A stretch of DNA of 64,000 nucleotides from Collinsella sp. (GCA_019419525.1 DXZU01000026.1:1-64000); one strand, 5' to 3'; counted from the first letter of the stretch, positions 32,383-42,034 are shown. Notes: generated by a model not told the origin, from the sequence alone. A program made the numbers and translations.

Positions 32383-32505
32383 GACAACCGTTCGCCGATG
32401 GTAAACGGATGTTGTTTATACAGCCTGTGTACAACAGATATACTTACATCCTGTGCGTAAAGCCCATGGCCCGCAGGCCGTGATTCTATTGAACTGGACC
32501 GTATT

Positions 32506-35500
32506 ATGAGATTGATTCACAACAGCCGTCTGCCGCAGTTTCGTACTCCGTTTGGCGCTGTGACCACTGGAACTTCCGTTTCGCTATCGGTGATTTTGGA
32601 GGATGCCGACCCCAACCAGGCAACGCTTACCCTGCGTACCTGGGTCGATGAAATCGGTGAGTCTCTGTATCCCATGACGCACGAGGGCGACGGCATATTT
32701 ACCGTAGAGCTTGAGTGCACCGAGCCCTGTCTTATTTGGTACAGCTTTATCTGCAACATCGAGGGCCAGCCCGAGGTCCGCTTGGGTGCACCGCAGGGTC
32801 GCACCGGTGGCGAGGGTGTGACCTACGATTACGCCGAGGTCCCGTCGTTCCAGATTACCGTCTACAAGCATCGCGAGAACCGTCCCACCTGGTACGAGCG
32901 GGGCATGGTCTACCAGATCTTCCCCGACCGCTATGCCCGCGACGAAAACTGGCGCGAGCGAACGCTGGCCGAAGTTGAAAAACCGCGCAACGGAATCCAG
33001 CGCCGCATGGTCGAGGACTGGAACGAACCGCCCGAGTACGAGCGTGCCGAAGACGGCTCCATCAAGACCTGGGATTTTTACGGCGGCTCGCTCAAGGGTA
33101 TCCAGAATGACCTGCCTCGCATCGCCGAACTGGGCTTTACAGCCATCTACCTCAACCCCATTTTTGAAGCCGCGAGCAACCACCGCTACGACACCGCCGA
33201 TTACACCAAGATCGATCCGATTCTGGGCACCGAGCAGGACTTTACTGAGCTGTGCGAGGCGGCCGAGAAGCTGGGCATTTCCATCATTCTGGACGGTGTG
33301 TTCAACCACACGGGCGACGATTCGATCTACTTTAACCGCTACGGCAACTATCCCGGTGTCGGCGCGTGGCAGAGCGAGGACTCTCCGTGGCGTGATGCGT
33401 TTTATTTCCACGAGGACGGCTCGTACGACTGCTGGTGGGGCGTGGGCAATATGCCCGCCATCAATGAGAGCTCCGAACTGGTACGCGAGCGGATTCTGGG
33501 CAAGGACGGTATCATCCGCAAATGGCTGCGCGCCGGTGCCCATGGCTGGCGCCTCGATGTGGCCGACGAGCTTTCCGATGACTTCCTGACCGAGATCAAA
33601 AAGGCCGTGCTCGCCGAGAAGCCCGACGCGCTGCTGCTCGGCGAGGTCTGGGAAGATGCCTCCAACAAGATCAGCTACGGCCATCTGCGTCGCTATCTAC
33701 AAGGCTCCGAGCTCGACTCGGCCATGGATTACCCCTTCCGCGACATGGTCATCGGCTTTTTGATGGGCTACAAAAACGCCTACCAAGCAGCCGAGGATAT
33801 CGAGACCCTGCGCGAGAACTACCCGCGCGAGGCATTATCCTGCGCGCTCAATCTGCTGTCGAGCCACGACCGCCCGCGCATTATCTCGGTGCTCGGCGGT
33901 GGCCCCGACGAGTCGCAGCTGCCCGAGAGTGAGCGCAGCAAATGGCGCCTGGACGAGAACTCCATGGGCCTGGCCAAGAGCCGCTTTTGGCTGGCGACGC
34001 TCATGCAGATGACGTTCCCGGGCGTGCCCTCGATCTATTATGGCGATGAGTACGGCCTGGAGGGCCTCACCGATCCGGGCAACCGCCGCACCATGCCGAC
34101 CAAGGAAAACCTACACGACTTCGATACGTTTGCGATCGTCAAGAATGCCTCGGCCGTGCGCCGCGCGCTGCCGTTTATGATCGACGGTGAGATCAAGGCC
34201 TTCGCGCTCAATGACGAGGTGCTGGCCTACAACCGTACCGGTAAAGACGGCGAGTCCGCGACCGTCATCATCAACCGCAGCCTGCGCAATTCGCATCGCG
34301 TGACGATCCCGGCGCTCGGCGAATGCGCGAGTGACGTGATCAGCGGTCACGAGTGTGAGATCCATAACGGTACGGTCACGCTCGATCTGTATCCGCTGGG
34401 CTCGTCGATCATCTATCACCATGCCGAGCAGCGCCTGCAGGAGCCGCTCGATCACGGTGCGGGTGTTGTGTGCCATATCACATCGGTGCCGACCGACGAC
34501 GGCAAGCCCGGTACGATCGGTGCGCCCACGCGTCGCTTTATCGACCATCTGGCCGCCATGGGCATGCGCTACTGGCAGGTTCTCCCCGTCAACCCCACGG
34601 ACTTCTTCCGCTCCCCATACGCCGGTCCTTCGGCCTTTGCAGGCAATATCGACCTGCTACCCGAGAGCCACGAGGAGCTGGCCGCCGACTTTGAGACCTG
34701 GAAGGCCCGCGGCGGCGAGGATGCCGACCCGCTGTACACAGCGTTTAAACATCGCAATGCCGATTGGCTCGAGAAATACTGCGTCTATATGGCCGTCAAA
34801 AAGAACTTTGAGGGCGAGTCGCGCCACAATTGGCCGGCAGATGTCGCTCGCTACAACGAGCATCTAATCGACGACAAGCGCTTCCACAACGAGGCCGAGC
34901 TTCAGGCGTACATGCAGTACCGCTTTGACCTGGCCTGGTGCGAGCTCATGAACTACGCGCACAAGAAGGGTATCGAGGTTATCGGCGACATTCCTATGTA
35001 CGTGTCCGACGATTCGGCAGACGCGTGGAGCGAACCCGAGAACTTCTGGCTGTCCGATACCGGCAAGGCGATTGAGATTTCCGGCGCGCCGCCCGACAAC
35101 TTTGCGCCCGAGGGTCAGGTATGGGGCAACCCGACGTTCCGCTGGGACCACATGAAGCAGAACGGCTATAGCTGGTGGATGGATCGCCTGCGCCGCGCGT
35201 TCTCGCTCTACGACCGCGTGCGTCTGGATCACTTTCTGGGGTTCCACAGTTACTTTAGTATCCCCGCAGGCAAGGCTTGCGCCGAAGGTCGCTGGTTGGC
35301 GGGACCGGGCAAGGACCTGTTCCAGACCGCTTATGACGAGCTGGGTCCGCTCAACTTTATCGCTGAGGACTTGGGCTATCTGACGCCCGGTGTTCGCGCC
35401 ATGGCATCGACCTGCGGTTTCCCCGGCATGGACGTGCTGGAGTTTAGCGACTACGACGTTCGTTGCGGTGTGCATCCCACGCCCGGCAAGATTCTGTACA

Positions 35501-35802
35501 CCTCGACGCACGACACGTCGACGCTCGCCGGCTGGTGTACGCGTTCTTTTGCGGGCGGCGATGAACCGAGCGGTGTTGAGGTGGCGGCCAAGCTGATGAG
35601 CGACGCGCTAGCAAGCGACGCTCCCCTGGTGATGATGCCGCTGCAGGACGTGCTGGGGCTGGGCGACGACGCACGCATGAACGTGCCGGGCGTGGCCACG
35701 GGCAACTGGACCTGGCAGGCTGACGAGGCGGACATTGCAGCCGCCGAGGGCAAAACCGCGCGGCTCCTGCGCAACAACCATAGATTCTGGGGCGAAGCGT
35801 GA
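32506..35802 (+). CDS. Fusion of GH13 alpha-glucan hydrolase and GH77 4-alpha-glucanotransferase (amylomaltase)
   Basis: The 1098-residue protein has an N-terminal beta domain, then a GH13 barrel of neopullulanase/maltogenic type: MVYQIFPDRYARDENW, FNHTGDDSIYF, nucleophile Asp in GWRLDVADEL, acid Glu in LLGEVWEDAS and LLSSHDRPRI. From about residue 640 the sequence is MalQ: RYWQVLPVNPTDFFRSPYAG, DRVRLDHFLGFHSYF (nucleophile Asp), FIAEDLGYLTPGV (Glu) and YTSTHDTSTLAGW. All catalytic residues of both domains appear present. The enzyme could cleave branched maltodextrins and disproportionate the products in one polypeptide. No signal peptide, so cytoplasmic. It lies directly after the glycogen operon with its own operator-like site. 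Confidence 0.93.
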   Translation: MRLIHNSRLPQFRTPFGAVTTGTSVSLSVILEDADPNQATLTLRTWVDEIGESLYPMTHEGDGIFTVELECTEPCLIWYSFICNIEGQPEVRLGAPQGRTGGEGVTYDYAEVPSFQITVYKHRENRPTWYERGMVYQIFPDRYARDENWRERTLAEVEKPRNGIQRRMVEDWNEPPEYERAEDGSIKTWDFYGGSLKGIQNDLPRIAELGFTAIYLNPIFEAASNHRYDTADYTKIDPILGTEQDFTELCEAAEKLGISIILDGVFNHTGDDSIYFNRYGNYPGVGAWQSEDSPWRDAFYFHEDGSYDCWWGVGNMPAINESSELVRERILGKDGIIRKWLRAGAHGWRLDVADELSDDFLTEIKKAVLAEKPDALLLGEVWEDASNKISYGHLRRYLQGSELDSAMDYPFRDMVIGFLMGYKNAYQAAEDIETLRENYPREALSCALNLLSSHDRPRIISVLGGGPDESQLPESERSKWRLDENSMGLAKSRFWLATLMQMTFPGVPSIYYGDEYGLEGLTDPGNRRTMPTKENLHDFDTFAIVKNASAVRRALPFMIDGEIKAFALNDEVLAYNRTGKDGESATVIINRSLRNSHRVTIPALGECASDVISGHECEIHNGTVTLDLYPLGSSIIYHHAEQRLQEPLDHGAGVVCHITSVPTDDGKPGTIGAPTRRFIDHLAAMGMRYWQVLPVNPTDFFRSPYAGPSAFAGNIDLLPESHEELAADFETWKARGGEDADPLYTAFKHRNADWLEKYCVYMAVKKNFEGESRHNWPADVARYNEHLIDDKRFHNEAELQAYMQYRFDLAWCELMNYAHKKGIEVIGDIPMYVSDDSADAWSEPENFWLSDTGKAIEISGAPPDNFAPEGQVWGNPTFRWDHMKQNGYSWWMDRLRRAFSLYDRVRLDHFLGFHSYFSIPAGKACAEGRWLAGPGKDLFQTAYDELGPLNFIAEDLGYLTPGVRAMASTCGFPGMDVLEFSDYDVRCGVHPTPGKILYTSTHDTSTLAGWCTRSFAGGDEPSGVEVAAKLMSDALASDAPLVMMPLQDVLGLGDDARMNVPGVATGNWTWQADEADIAAAEGKTARLLRNNHRFWGEA

Positions 35803-35846
35803 TAAAACCCCCGATATAGGGTACAGTTACAGACGTTTGAATTTTT

Positions 35847-35870
35847 GCGGGCAGAGTAATCTGCCCGCTT
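35847..35870 (+). terminator. Terminator hairpin after the GH13-GH77 gene
   Basis: GCGGGCAG and CTGCCCGC with a 6-base loop followed by TTTGT. It separates the fusion gene from the zinc-ribbon gene. Confidence 0.65.
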
Positions 35871-35891
35871 TGTGCTGAAAAGGAAGTATTT

Positions 35892-36128
35892 ATGGCGCGC
35901 TACGATTACAAGTGCTCGAGCTGCGGCAACGTGTTTGAGGTTGAGCATCCCATGTCCGAGACCCCCGAGGTCGTGTGCCCCAGCTGCGGTGCCCCGGCGG
36001 CCAAGACGTTCTCAGCCAGCGGCATAAAATTTGAGGGCAGCGGTTTCTACAACACCGACCAGCGAAGCGGCGGCTCCAGCACCAGCGCCACGAGCGGCTG
36101 CTGCGCCAACTGCCCGCACAGCCACTAG
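35892..36128 (+). CDS. FmdB-family zinc-ribbon protein
   Basis: The 78-residue protein starts MARYDYKCSSCGNVFEVEHP and has a second pair CPSCGAPAAKTF, forming a CxxC-CxxC zinc ribbon of the FmdB/PutA regulatory family, followed by a Ser/Gly tail with CCANCPHSH, a possible extra metal site. AAAAGGAAG lies about 6 bases before the ATG. Members are often named putative regulatory proteins but have no established role. Confidence 0.88.
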   Translation: MARYDYKCSSCGNVFEVEHPMSETPEVVCPSCGAPAAKTFSASGIKFEGSGFYNTDQRSGGSSTSATSGCCANCPHSH

Positions 36129-36138
36129 AAACAACGCG

Positions 36139-36175
36139 GCCCCGCGATCAACGCCGATCGCGGGGCTATTTCTTT
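36139..36175 (+). terminator. Rho-independent terminator after the zinc-ribbon gene
   Basis: GCCCCGCGATC and GATCGCGGGGC form an 11-bp stem with TATTTCTTT following. A smaller hairpin, GGGTAGCT/AGCTACCC, lies at 36183-36203. Confidence 0.85.
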
Positions 36176-36216
36176 GCTCTATGGGTAGCTAATCAAGCTA
36201 CCCAGGTTTCCTTGTG

Positions 36217-36283
36217 AGTTGCGGTGAAATAAGGACTGTTTGGCGGACAGAAGCGGCTTTTCAATCCCTATTTCACCGCAACT
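36217..36283. repeat. Dispersed palindromic repeat, family B copy 1
   Basis: AGTTGCGGTGAAATA (36217-36231) and TATTTCACCGCAACT (36269-36283) are exact inverse complements around a 37-base centre. A second copy with the same arms lies at 52426-52493 with an unrelated centre. It abuts the 3' end of rsmB. Confidence 0.85.
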
Positions 36284-36289
36284 TAGTCG

Positions 36290-37690
36290 TTACTTGTGGA
36301 CCAGCCTGGCGCAGAAGTGGCCGTCGTAGGAATCGGCGTTTACCGGCACGCTTTGGAAGAGGCCTCGATCGTTCTGGCGTACGGAAACGAGCTTCTTGGC
36401 CTGATCGAACTCGGGGAGTTGCAGAATCTGCGCTTCGGAAAGCGGCGCCACGCTAAAGCCGGTGCCCTCGGGAGAGTTCAGGAAAGCATCCACCACCTGC
36501 GTGTTCTCCTCGTCGAAGACCGAGCACGTCGCATAGATGAGCTCGCCGCCGGCAGCCACGCGCGCGGCGGCTTCCTTGAGCATCGTCAGCTGCAGTTTGG
36601 GCAGCTCAATCGCCACATCCTTTTCGGTCAGTCGCCACGGGATCTCGGGATGACGGCGCATAGTGCCGGTGCCCGAGCACGGCGCATCGATAAAAACCGT
36701 GTCGAACTTAACTGGCTCGCCAAGCATGGCATCAAACGATGTGAGCACCTCATCAAGCTCGCAGGCATCACCCGAAACCGTACGAACGCCCTGAATACCG
36801 GCCTTATGCAGGCGAGCGAGATTCAGATCGCACTTGCGATCATGCAGATCGAGCGCCGTATGCTGACGGTCGTAGCCGGCACGCTTAGCCTGGCACATCA
36901 TCACATACGTCTTGGTACCACGACCGGCGCCAATCTCTAGGCAGCGCCCGGGACGAGTAGCCGCAGTAGCGATAAGCTGAGCGTTAAGGTCCGAGGCCAC
37001 GGCAGCCGCGCGCTCAAACACACCCGACGCAACCGTGGCCTGAGCATCAACCGGCGCATGGCAGCCCGGGAACACAGGCGCAACAAGCTGCGATAGGTAC
37101 GGATCAGGTTTGGTCGCAAAGGCATTCTCGTGCAAGGCAAGCGGCGCGGGCGCCAGATTGCCGGCAAAGTTGAGCGCGCCCTCGGGCATATCGAACGATG
37201 CCATAATGCGGGCGCACAGCCAGCGAGGAAGACCCATCAGGCGAGACAGGCGAACCAAACGGCGCTCGGATTCACCGGCATCCACGGCGGTGGCAAAGGC
37301 CTCGACGTTGTCCGCAACCTTGTGCAGCACCGCGTTAGCCAGGCCCGCGGCAGACTTAGCACCGCTGCGCACCAGCTCAACGCCCTGACTCACGGCAACG
37401 CGACCTGGAGTATGCAGGTAGAGCATCTCGAAGGCCGAGATGCGAAGCGCCATGCGAACACGCGGCGCGACCTTTTTGGGATTATCGAGAAACTGATCGA
37501 GCAGCTCGTCCAAAATGCCCTGCGTCGCGGCAACACCCAGTGCCAGGCGAGCGGCAAACGCGGAATCGCGCTGGTCGATGGCCTTGGCCGTAGCACGAGC
37601 AGAGAGCACATCACGCGCATACATGCCGCGACGGTCGGCCTCCATCAGCACATCGAGCGCAAGCTTACGCGCGGGGGAAAGCTTACTCAT
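36290..37690 (-). CDS. rsmB: RsmB-type rRNA (cytosine-5) methyltransferase
   Basis: The 466-residue protein from ATG 37690 has an N-terminal NusB-like domain (ARKLALDVLMEADRRGMYAR) and a Rossmann methyltransferase with SAM motif CLEIGAGRGTKTYVMM, VFIDAPCSGTGTMRRHPEIP (Pro-Cys of motif IV) and LIYATCSVFDEENTQVV (catalytic Thr-Cys of motif VI). It methylates a cytosine of 16S rRNA. Its start overlaps the fmt stop as ATGA, so the two are cotranslated. Confidence 0.92.
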   Translation of the reverse strand: MSKLSPARKLALDVLMEADRRGMYARDVLSARATAKAIDQRDSAFAARLALGVAATQGILDELLDQFLDNPKKVAPRVRMALRISAFEMLYLHTPGRVAVSQGVELVRSGAKSAAGLANAVLHKVADNVEAFATAVDAGESERRLVRLSRLMGLPRWLCARIMASFDMPEGALNFAGNLAPAPLALHENAFATKPDPYLSQLVAPVFPGCHAPVDAQATVASGVFERAAAVASDLNAQLIATAATRPGRCLEIGAGRGTKTYVMMCQAKRAGYDRQHTALDLHDRKCDLNLARLHKAGIQGVRTVSGDACELDEVLTSFDAMLGEPVKFDTVFIDAPCSGTGTMRRHPEIPWRLTEKDVAIELPKLQLTMLKEAAARVAAGGELIYATCSVFDEENTQVVDAFLNSPEGTGFSVAPLSEAQILQLPEFDQAKKLVSVRQNDRGLFQSVPVNADSYDGHFCARLVHK

Positions 37691-38607
37691 GACAAAACAC
37701 CCCACGTCAGATCGGCACCCTGCAGGCCGGCAGCCCAGGCAGAAGCAGCCATAGCACGCTTGCCGTCGGGCTTAACCTCGAGCAGCTCAACCGCCCCATC
37801 AGAAAGCCCAAGGTAGACACGCTTAGACTGAACAAGAACGCAGCCGGCGGCAAGTGACACGTCGGCAGGCGCGGCATCGAGCACACGCACGGTCTTGCCG
37901 GCAATCACACAACGGGCGGGAGCGGTATCGGACGAAGCCCAAACGTGACGCACGCAATCGAGCGCCGTCATCTGCGGATCCAAACGCATCTCCTGCTTGG
38001 AAATCTTGGCAGCATGCGTGACAAGGGACTCATCCTGCTCGGTCCACACGGCCGTGTCATCGGCAAGCGACGGCAGCGTATCGGCCAGCAGCTTACCGCC
38101 CAGCTCGCCAAGCTCCATAGTCAGCGCCTCGGCATGCTTACCCGCAACCGAGGTCGAGACCTGCGCGCAATAAGCGCCCGTATCCACGCCATGCCCAATG
38201 CGCATAATGGAAACGCCAGCAACCTCGTCACCAGCAAGAATGGCACGCTGAATGGGAGCAGCGCCACGCCAACGCGGCAGCAGCGAAGCGTGAACATTCA
38301 CAATGCCGAGCGGCGCCATATGCAACACCTCATCGGGCAGAATGCAGCCATAGGCAGCCACACAGAAAATATCCGCCTGGGCAGCCTGAAGCGCCTCAAC
38401 AACCTCAGGCGTCATACGATTAGCCTCAACAACAGGCAGACCAAGCTCGAGAGCCTTGGCCTTAACAGGAGACGGCTCCAGCTTTTTACCACGCCCACGA
38501 ACAGCATCGGGACGAGTAACAACAAGCGCAATCTCATTCCCAGCCTCAACAAGCGAGATCAGCGAGGGCACAGCAAAATCAGGCGTGCCCATAAACACAA
38601 TACGCAT
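37687..38607 (-). CDS. fmt: Methionyl-tRNA formyltransferase
   Basis: The 306-residue protein starts MRIVFMGTPDFAVPSLISLV and has VVTRPDAVRGRGKKLEPSPV, the catalytic-loop region VNVHASLLPRWRGAAPIQRA and ISIMRIGHGVDTG-like sequence (VSIMRIGHGVDTGAYCAQV). It formylates initiator Met-tRNA using 10-formyl-tetrahydrofolate. It follows def in the usual def-fmt-rsmB order but is separated from def by 329 bases that hold a long palindrome. Confidence 0.95.
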   Translation of the reverse strand: MRIVFMGTPDFAVPSLISLVEAGNEIALVVTRPDAVRGRGKKLEPSPVKAKALELGLPVVEANRMTPEVVEALQAAQADIFCVAAYGCILPDEVLHMAPLGIVNVHASLLPRWRGAAPIQRAILAGDEVAGVSIMRIGHGVDTGAYCAQVSTSVAGKHAEALTMELGELGGKLLADTLPSLADDTAVWTEQDESLVTHAAKISKQEMRLDPQMTALDCVRHVWASSDTAPARCVIAGKTVRVLDAAPADVSLAAGCVLVQSKRVYLGLSDGAVELLEVKPDGKRAMAASAWAAGLQGADLTWGVLS

Positions 38608-38826
38608 AAAGAACGTCTCCCCTCAACCAAAGCCGAGACGGCTACAAATAACAGCGGAAAGCCAAGTACCCAGCCCATCCGCAAGAACATTTCAACAAGA
38701 ACAAATATACCCAAAACCAAAGAAAGAGCCGCAATAAAAGCAGCTCCCTCTCAACAAAGCAATTATCAGCGAAGACGCCCTTCCCTGGCACGACGGCACC
38801 CGGGCGAACCGGGCCATAACAACGCA

Positions 38827-38928
38827 GTCCCCGGTGCTGAGCGCCCACATATCATCCCGCGCGCAGTTTCGCAGCAAAGCGAGAATGTTTGAGCACGGGA
38901 TGATATGTGGGCGCTCAGCACCGGGGAC
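38827..38928. repeat. Long palindrome with 33-bp perfect arms
   Basis: Bases 38827-38859 and 38896-38928 are exact inverse complements of 33 bases, beginning GTCCCCGGTGCTGAGCG and ending CGCTCAGCACCGGGGAC, around a 36-base loop. It lies between def and fmt, ending 8 bases from the def stop. The rest of the 38608-38936 gap (AT-rich, then GC-rich) has no gene. Confidence 0.9.
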
Positions 38929-38936
38929 GGTGGGAT

Positions 38937-39473
38937 CTACTCAGTCTCGCCCGGTCGAGCGCCGCGGGCCAGGGCGTCCTGATACTCCTTGACGGCCTTG
39001 ATGCGCTGCATCGGCTTCAGTCGCTCGAACATGGTGTTGCCGTGCAAGTGATCGATCTCGTGCTGCAGGCACACGCAGAACAGATCGCCCGATGCCTCGT
39101 AGCGAATCAGGTTGGCATCCAGGTCATACGCCTCGACGACGACATGATCGGGACGCTCGATCTCGCAGCTAATGCCGGGGATGGAAAGGCAGCCCTCGCT
39201 AAACGGCACCAGATGGTCGCTCTGCTCAACAATGACGGGGTTGATGAGCACGTACGGGTCATAGTCGTTCTTGTCGCTGTAGTCGCAGTCGATGGTGACA
39301 AGCTGAATGAGCTCGCCGATCTGCGGGGCGGCCAGGCCGCAACCGCCGTTGTCGAACATCATCTTCTTCATCTTCTCGGCAAGCGCCTCGATCGCCGGGG
39401 TGATCTCCTCGATGACGGCGCACTCCTGGCGTAGGCGAGGGTCGGGCGACAGTACGATTCCGTTGGCTTCCAT
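38937..39473 (-). CDS. def: Peptide deformylase
   Basis: The 178-residue protein has all three metal-site motifs: GGCGLAAPQIG, EGCLSIPG and QHEIDHLHG. It removes the N-formyl group from nascent proteins. The second ATG (39473) is preferred, since AAAGG lies 6-7 bases before it, whereas the first (39479) abuts the site. Confidence 0.95.
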   Translation of the reverse strand: MEANGIVLSPDPRLRQECAVIEEITPAIEALAEKMKKMMFDNGGCGLAAPQIGELIQLVTIDCDYSDKNDYDPYVLINPVIVEQSDHLVPFSEGCLSIPGISCEIERPDHVVVEAYDLDANLIRYEASGDLFCVCLQHEIDHLHGNTMFERLKPMQRIKAVKEYQDALARGARPGETE

Positions 39474-39491
39474 GGCCATCCTTTCGGGTTG

Positions 39492-41945
39492 TTACATCAA
39501 ATCATAGGCGTCGACGTCAACACTCACGCTCACGCCGCGCACGGAGCCCGCCTCTTTGAGGCAGGCATCGATATCATCAGAGACATGGTACCCTACCGGC
39601 GACTTCACAAGCAGATGGAAGCGGTAACGGTCCTTAGCTCTCTCGATTACACACGAAGCCGGGCCCAGCACCTGCGGCACCGCGCTCCCCGCCCGTAAAA
39701 AGTCGGGCGCGGCCGCATGCCAGCGGCGCTTGAGCAGCTTTGCGATGCGGCCGATGTAGTCCCGCGCGTCATCCGCGTTCGACGACCATACCAAGATGTT
39801 GACCAGGCGCACGAAGGGCGGATACAGCGCGTCGCGGCGCTGGCCCAGGTCGTAGTCGGTAAAGATTGAACGGTCGTGCTCGGCAACGGCGCGAATGACC
39901 GGGTCCTCGGGCAAGTAGGTCTGGATGATCACCTCGCCGGGACGATCGCCGCGACCGGCACGGCCTGCAACCTGTTCCAGCAGGTCGTAGGCGCGCTCCC
40001 CTGCGCGGAAGTCCGGCAGCTTGAGGGCAAAGTCGGCATTGACCACGCCCACGAGCGTGACCTCGGGAAAGTCGAGGCCCTTTGCGATCATTTGGGTGCC
40101 CAGCAGCACCGCGCAGTCGGCAGCATCGAACTGCTCGAGCAGCTTTTTGTGCGCATCCTTGCCGCGCGTGGAATCGGCATCCATGCGAATAATGGCGACA
40201 TCCTCGGGAAGCATCTGGTGCAGTGCGTCCTCAATCTGCTGCGTGCCCAGGCCCATTTTTGCCAGGTAGCGACTGCCACATTTGGGGCAACGGCTCGTGG
40301 GCGCGGGATACGGCTGCACACGCCAAGACGAACCGCAGGTGTGGCACTGCAGCGTGTGCGTGCGCTCGTGATACGTAAGCGCGGTGGAGCAGTGGTTGCA
40401 GGTGGGGACGCAGCCGCACTCGCGGCACATCAGGAACGGCGCAAAGCCACGGCGGTTATGCAGCAGCACGGCCTTCTCGCGGCGCTCGACCACACGCTCC
40501 AAGCCCTCCATCAAGGGTTTTGAGAACATGGAGCGGCTGCCGTGCGAGAACTCCCGGCGCAGGTCTGCAATACGGACCGTGGGCAGCACGGCGTGTCCCG
40601 GGCGCTCGGGCATCTCGACGCGCGTCCAGGTGGCACCGTTATACGTGCCACGGCGGCAGCGGTCGAGGGCCTCAGCAGAAGGCGTGGCCGAGCCCAGCAC
40701 GAGCGGGCAGCGATAGCGACGCGCCATCTCGGCCGCCACTTCGCGCGCATGGTAGCGCGGGCTGGAACCCTGCTTGTAACTGGTCTCGTGCTCCTCGTCG
40801 ATGATGATGAGGCCCGGGTCGCTGAGCGGGCAAAAGAGCGCCGAGCGGGCGCCGACGACCACGCGGGCCGCACCGCTGGCAACCATATCCCACTGGTCCA
40901 GGCGCTCGCCCGCAGAAAGACGCGAATGGAACACGGCGACCGTCTCGCCAAAGCGCGAGCGGAAGCGGCCGACAGTCTGGGCCGTCAGCGAGATCTCGGG
41001 CACCAGCACGCAGGCCGAACGGCCGGCCGCCAGCACGCGCTCAATCGCCGAGAGGTAAACCTCGGTTTTGCCGGAGCCGGTGACGCCGTCGACCAACACC
41101 ACGTCGCCATGAGCGTCCAGACGAGCGCGCTCAATCTGCGCGAGCGCCTGCTGCTGGCCGTTCGTGAGCGCGACTGGTGCCTTACCGCTTGCCGAGGACA
41201 GCGTGGTCTGCTCGCTGCAGCCACGCCAGGCGCGACGCTCCTCCACCACGACGACACCACGTTTTTCGAGCGCCTTGATGGTCGCCGACATGCTGTTGTA
41301 GAGCAGGTTGAGGTCGCGCGTTGTGACCGGGCCGCACTGTAGTGCCTCGATGAGCTGACGCTGGCGGACCGCCGTTTTGGGAGGCGTATAGTCGAAGCCC
41401 TCGGGCGTGAGCATGACCCAGCGGTTTTGGATGGGTTTGACGGCGGGGCGCTCAACGGCCCACACGCCGTCGTCGCCCTTGACCACGCGCGGGCTTCCGC
41501 CCGGAGGCAAGAACAGGCGCAGGCACTCGGAAAGCGTCGCAACATACTCGCGGCTAATCCAACGTGCAATACGGGCGGACTCGGCGCCAAAGAGCGGTTT
41601 GCTGAGGATGGTCTCGATGGGCTTGATGCGCGCGGTGTCGAGGGTAATGTTGCCTTGCAAGTCGCCCAGTTCGGGCGCAATATCGACGATATAGCCTGCG
41701 GCGGCACGGTTGCCAAAGTGGACCAGAACCGTCGATCCGACCTGGGCCTCGCTCGCAAGGGACTCAGGAATGCCGTAAGCAAACGGTTCGGACAGCGCAC
41801 GGGTGGGGATGTCGAGAACCACGCTCGTGTAGGCGGCAATGGGCTCAGGTGAAGGCTCGGGCTTGGCCAGGGCAGCACCGGATGCCGGCGCCGCCGGAGT
41901 CTCCTCCGGATCCGGCGAACCAAACAGCGAAAGTTGCTCGGCCAT
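39492..41945 (-). CDS. priA: Primosomal replication-restart helicase PriA
   Basis: The 817-residue protein from ATG 41945 (GGAGGT upstream) has an N-terminal 3'BD domain, Walker A GVTGSGKTEVYLS, the DEEH box LIIIDEEHETSYKQG, the zinc-binding region CRECGCVPTCNHC and CHTCGSSWRV..CPKCGS, and helicase motif VAGRAGRGDRPGEV. It reloads the replisome at stalled forks. Length and motifs are complete. Confidence 0.95.
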   Translation of the reverse strand: MAEQLSLFGSPDPEETPAAPASGAALAKPEPSPEPIAAYTSVVLDIPTRALSEPFAYGIPESLASEAQVGSTVLVHFGNRAAAGYIVDIAPELGDLQGNITLDTARIKPIETILSKPLFGAESARIARWISREYVATLSECLRLFLPPGGSPRVVKGDDGVWAVERPAVKPIQNRWVMLTPEGFDYTPPKTAVRQRQLIEALQCGPVTTRDLNLLYNSMSATIKALEKRGVVVVEERRAWRGCSEQTTLSSASGKAPVALTNGQQQALAQIERARLDAHGDVVLVDGVTGSGKTEVYLSAIERVLAAGRSACVLVPEISLTAQTVGRFRSRFGETVAVFHSRLSAGERLDQWDMVASGAARVVVGARSALFCPLSDPGLIIIDEEHETSYKQGSSPRYHAREVAAEMARRYRCPLVLGSATPSAEALDRCRRGTYNGATWTRVEMPERPGHAVLPTVRIADLRREFSHGSRSMFSKPLMEGLERVVERREKAVLLHNRRGFAPFLMCRECGCVPTCNHCSTALTYHERTHTLQCHTCGSSWRVQPYPAPTSRCPKCGSRYLAKMGLGTQQIEDALHQMLPEDVAIIRMDADSTRGKDAHKKLLEQFDAADCAVLLGTQMIAKGLDFPEVTLVGVVNADFALKLPDFRAGERAYDLLEQVAGRAGRGDRPGEVIIQTYLPEDPVIRAVAEHDRSIFTDYDLGQRRDALYPPFVRLVNILVWSSNADDARDYIGRIAKLLKRRWHAAAPDFLRAGSAVPQVLGPASCVIERAKDRYRFHLLVKSPVGYHVSDDIDACLKEAGSVRGVSVSVDVDAYDLM

Positions 41946-41979
41946 GGCCCCAGCACCTCCCATCCCATTCGTCTACAGA

Positions 41980-42010
41980 AACAAGAACCCCGCTCAGGGT
42001 GAACGGGGCT
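41980..42010 (-). terminator. Terminator between gltX and priA
   Basis: On the minus strand AGCCCCG and CGGGGTT pair around an 11-base loop and are followed by CTTGTTT, 25 bases after the gltX stop. Confidence 0.6.
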
Positions 42011-42034
42011 CGGATACAAACGTTTGCGCAGCGA

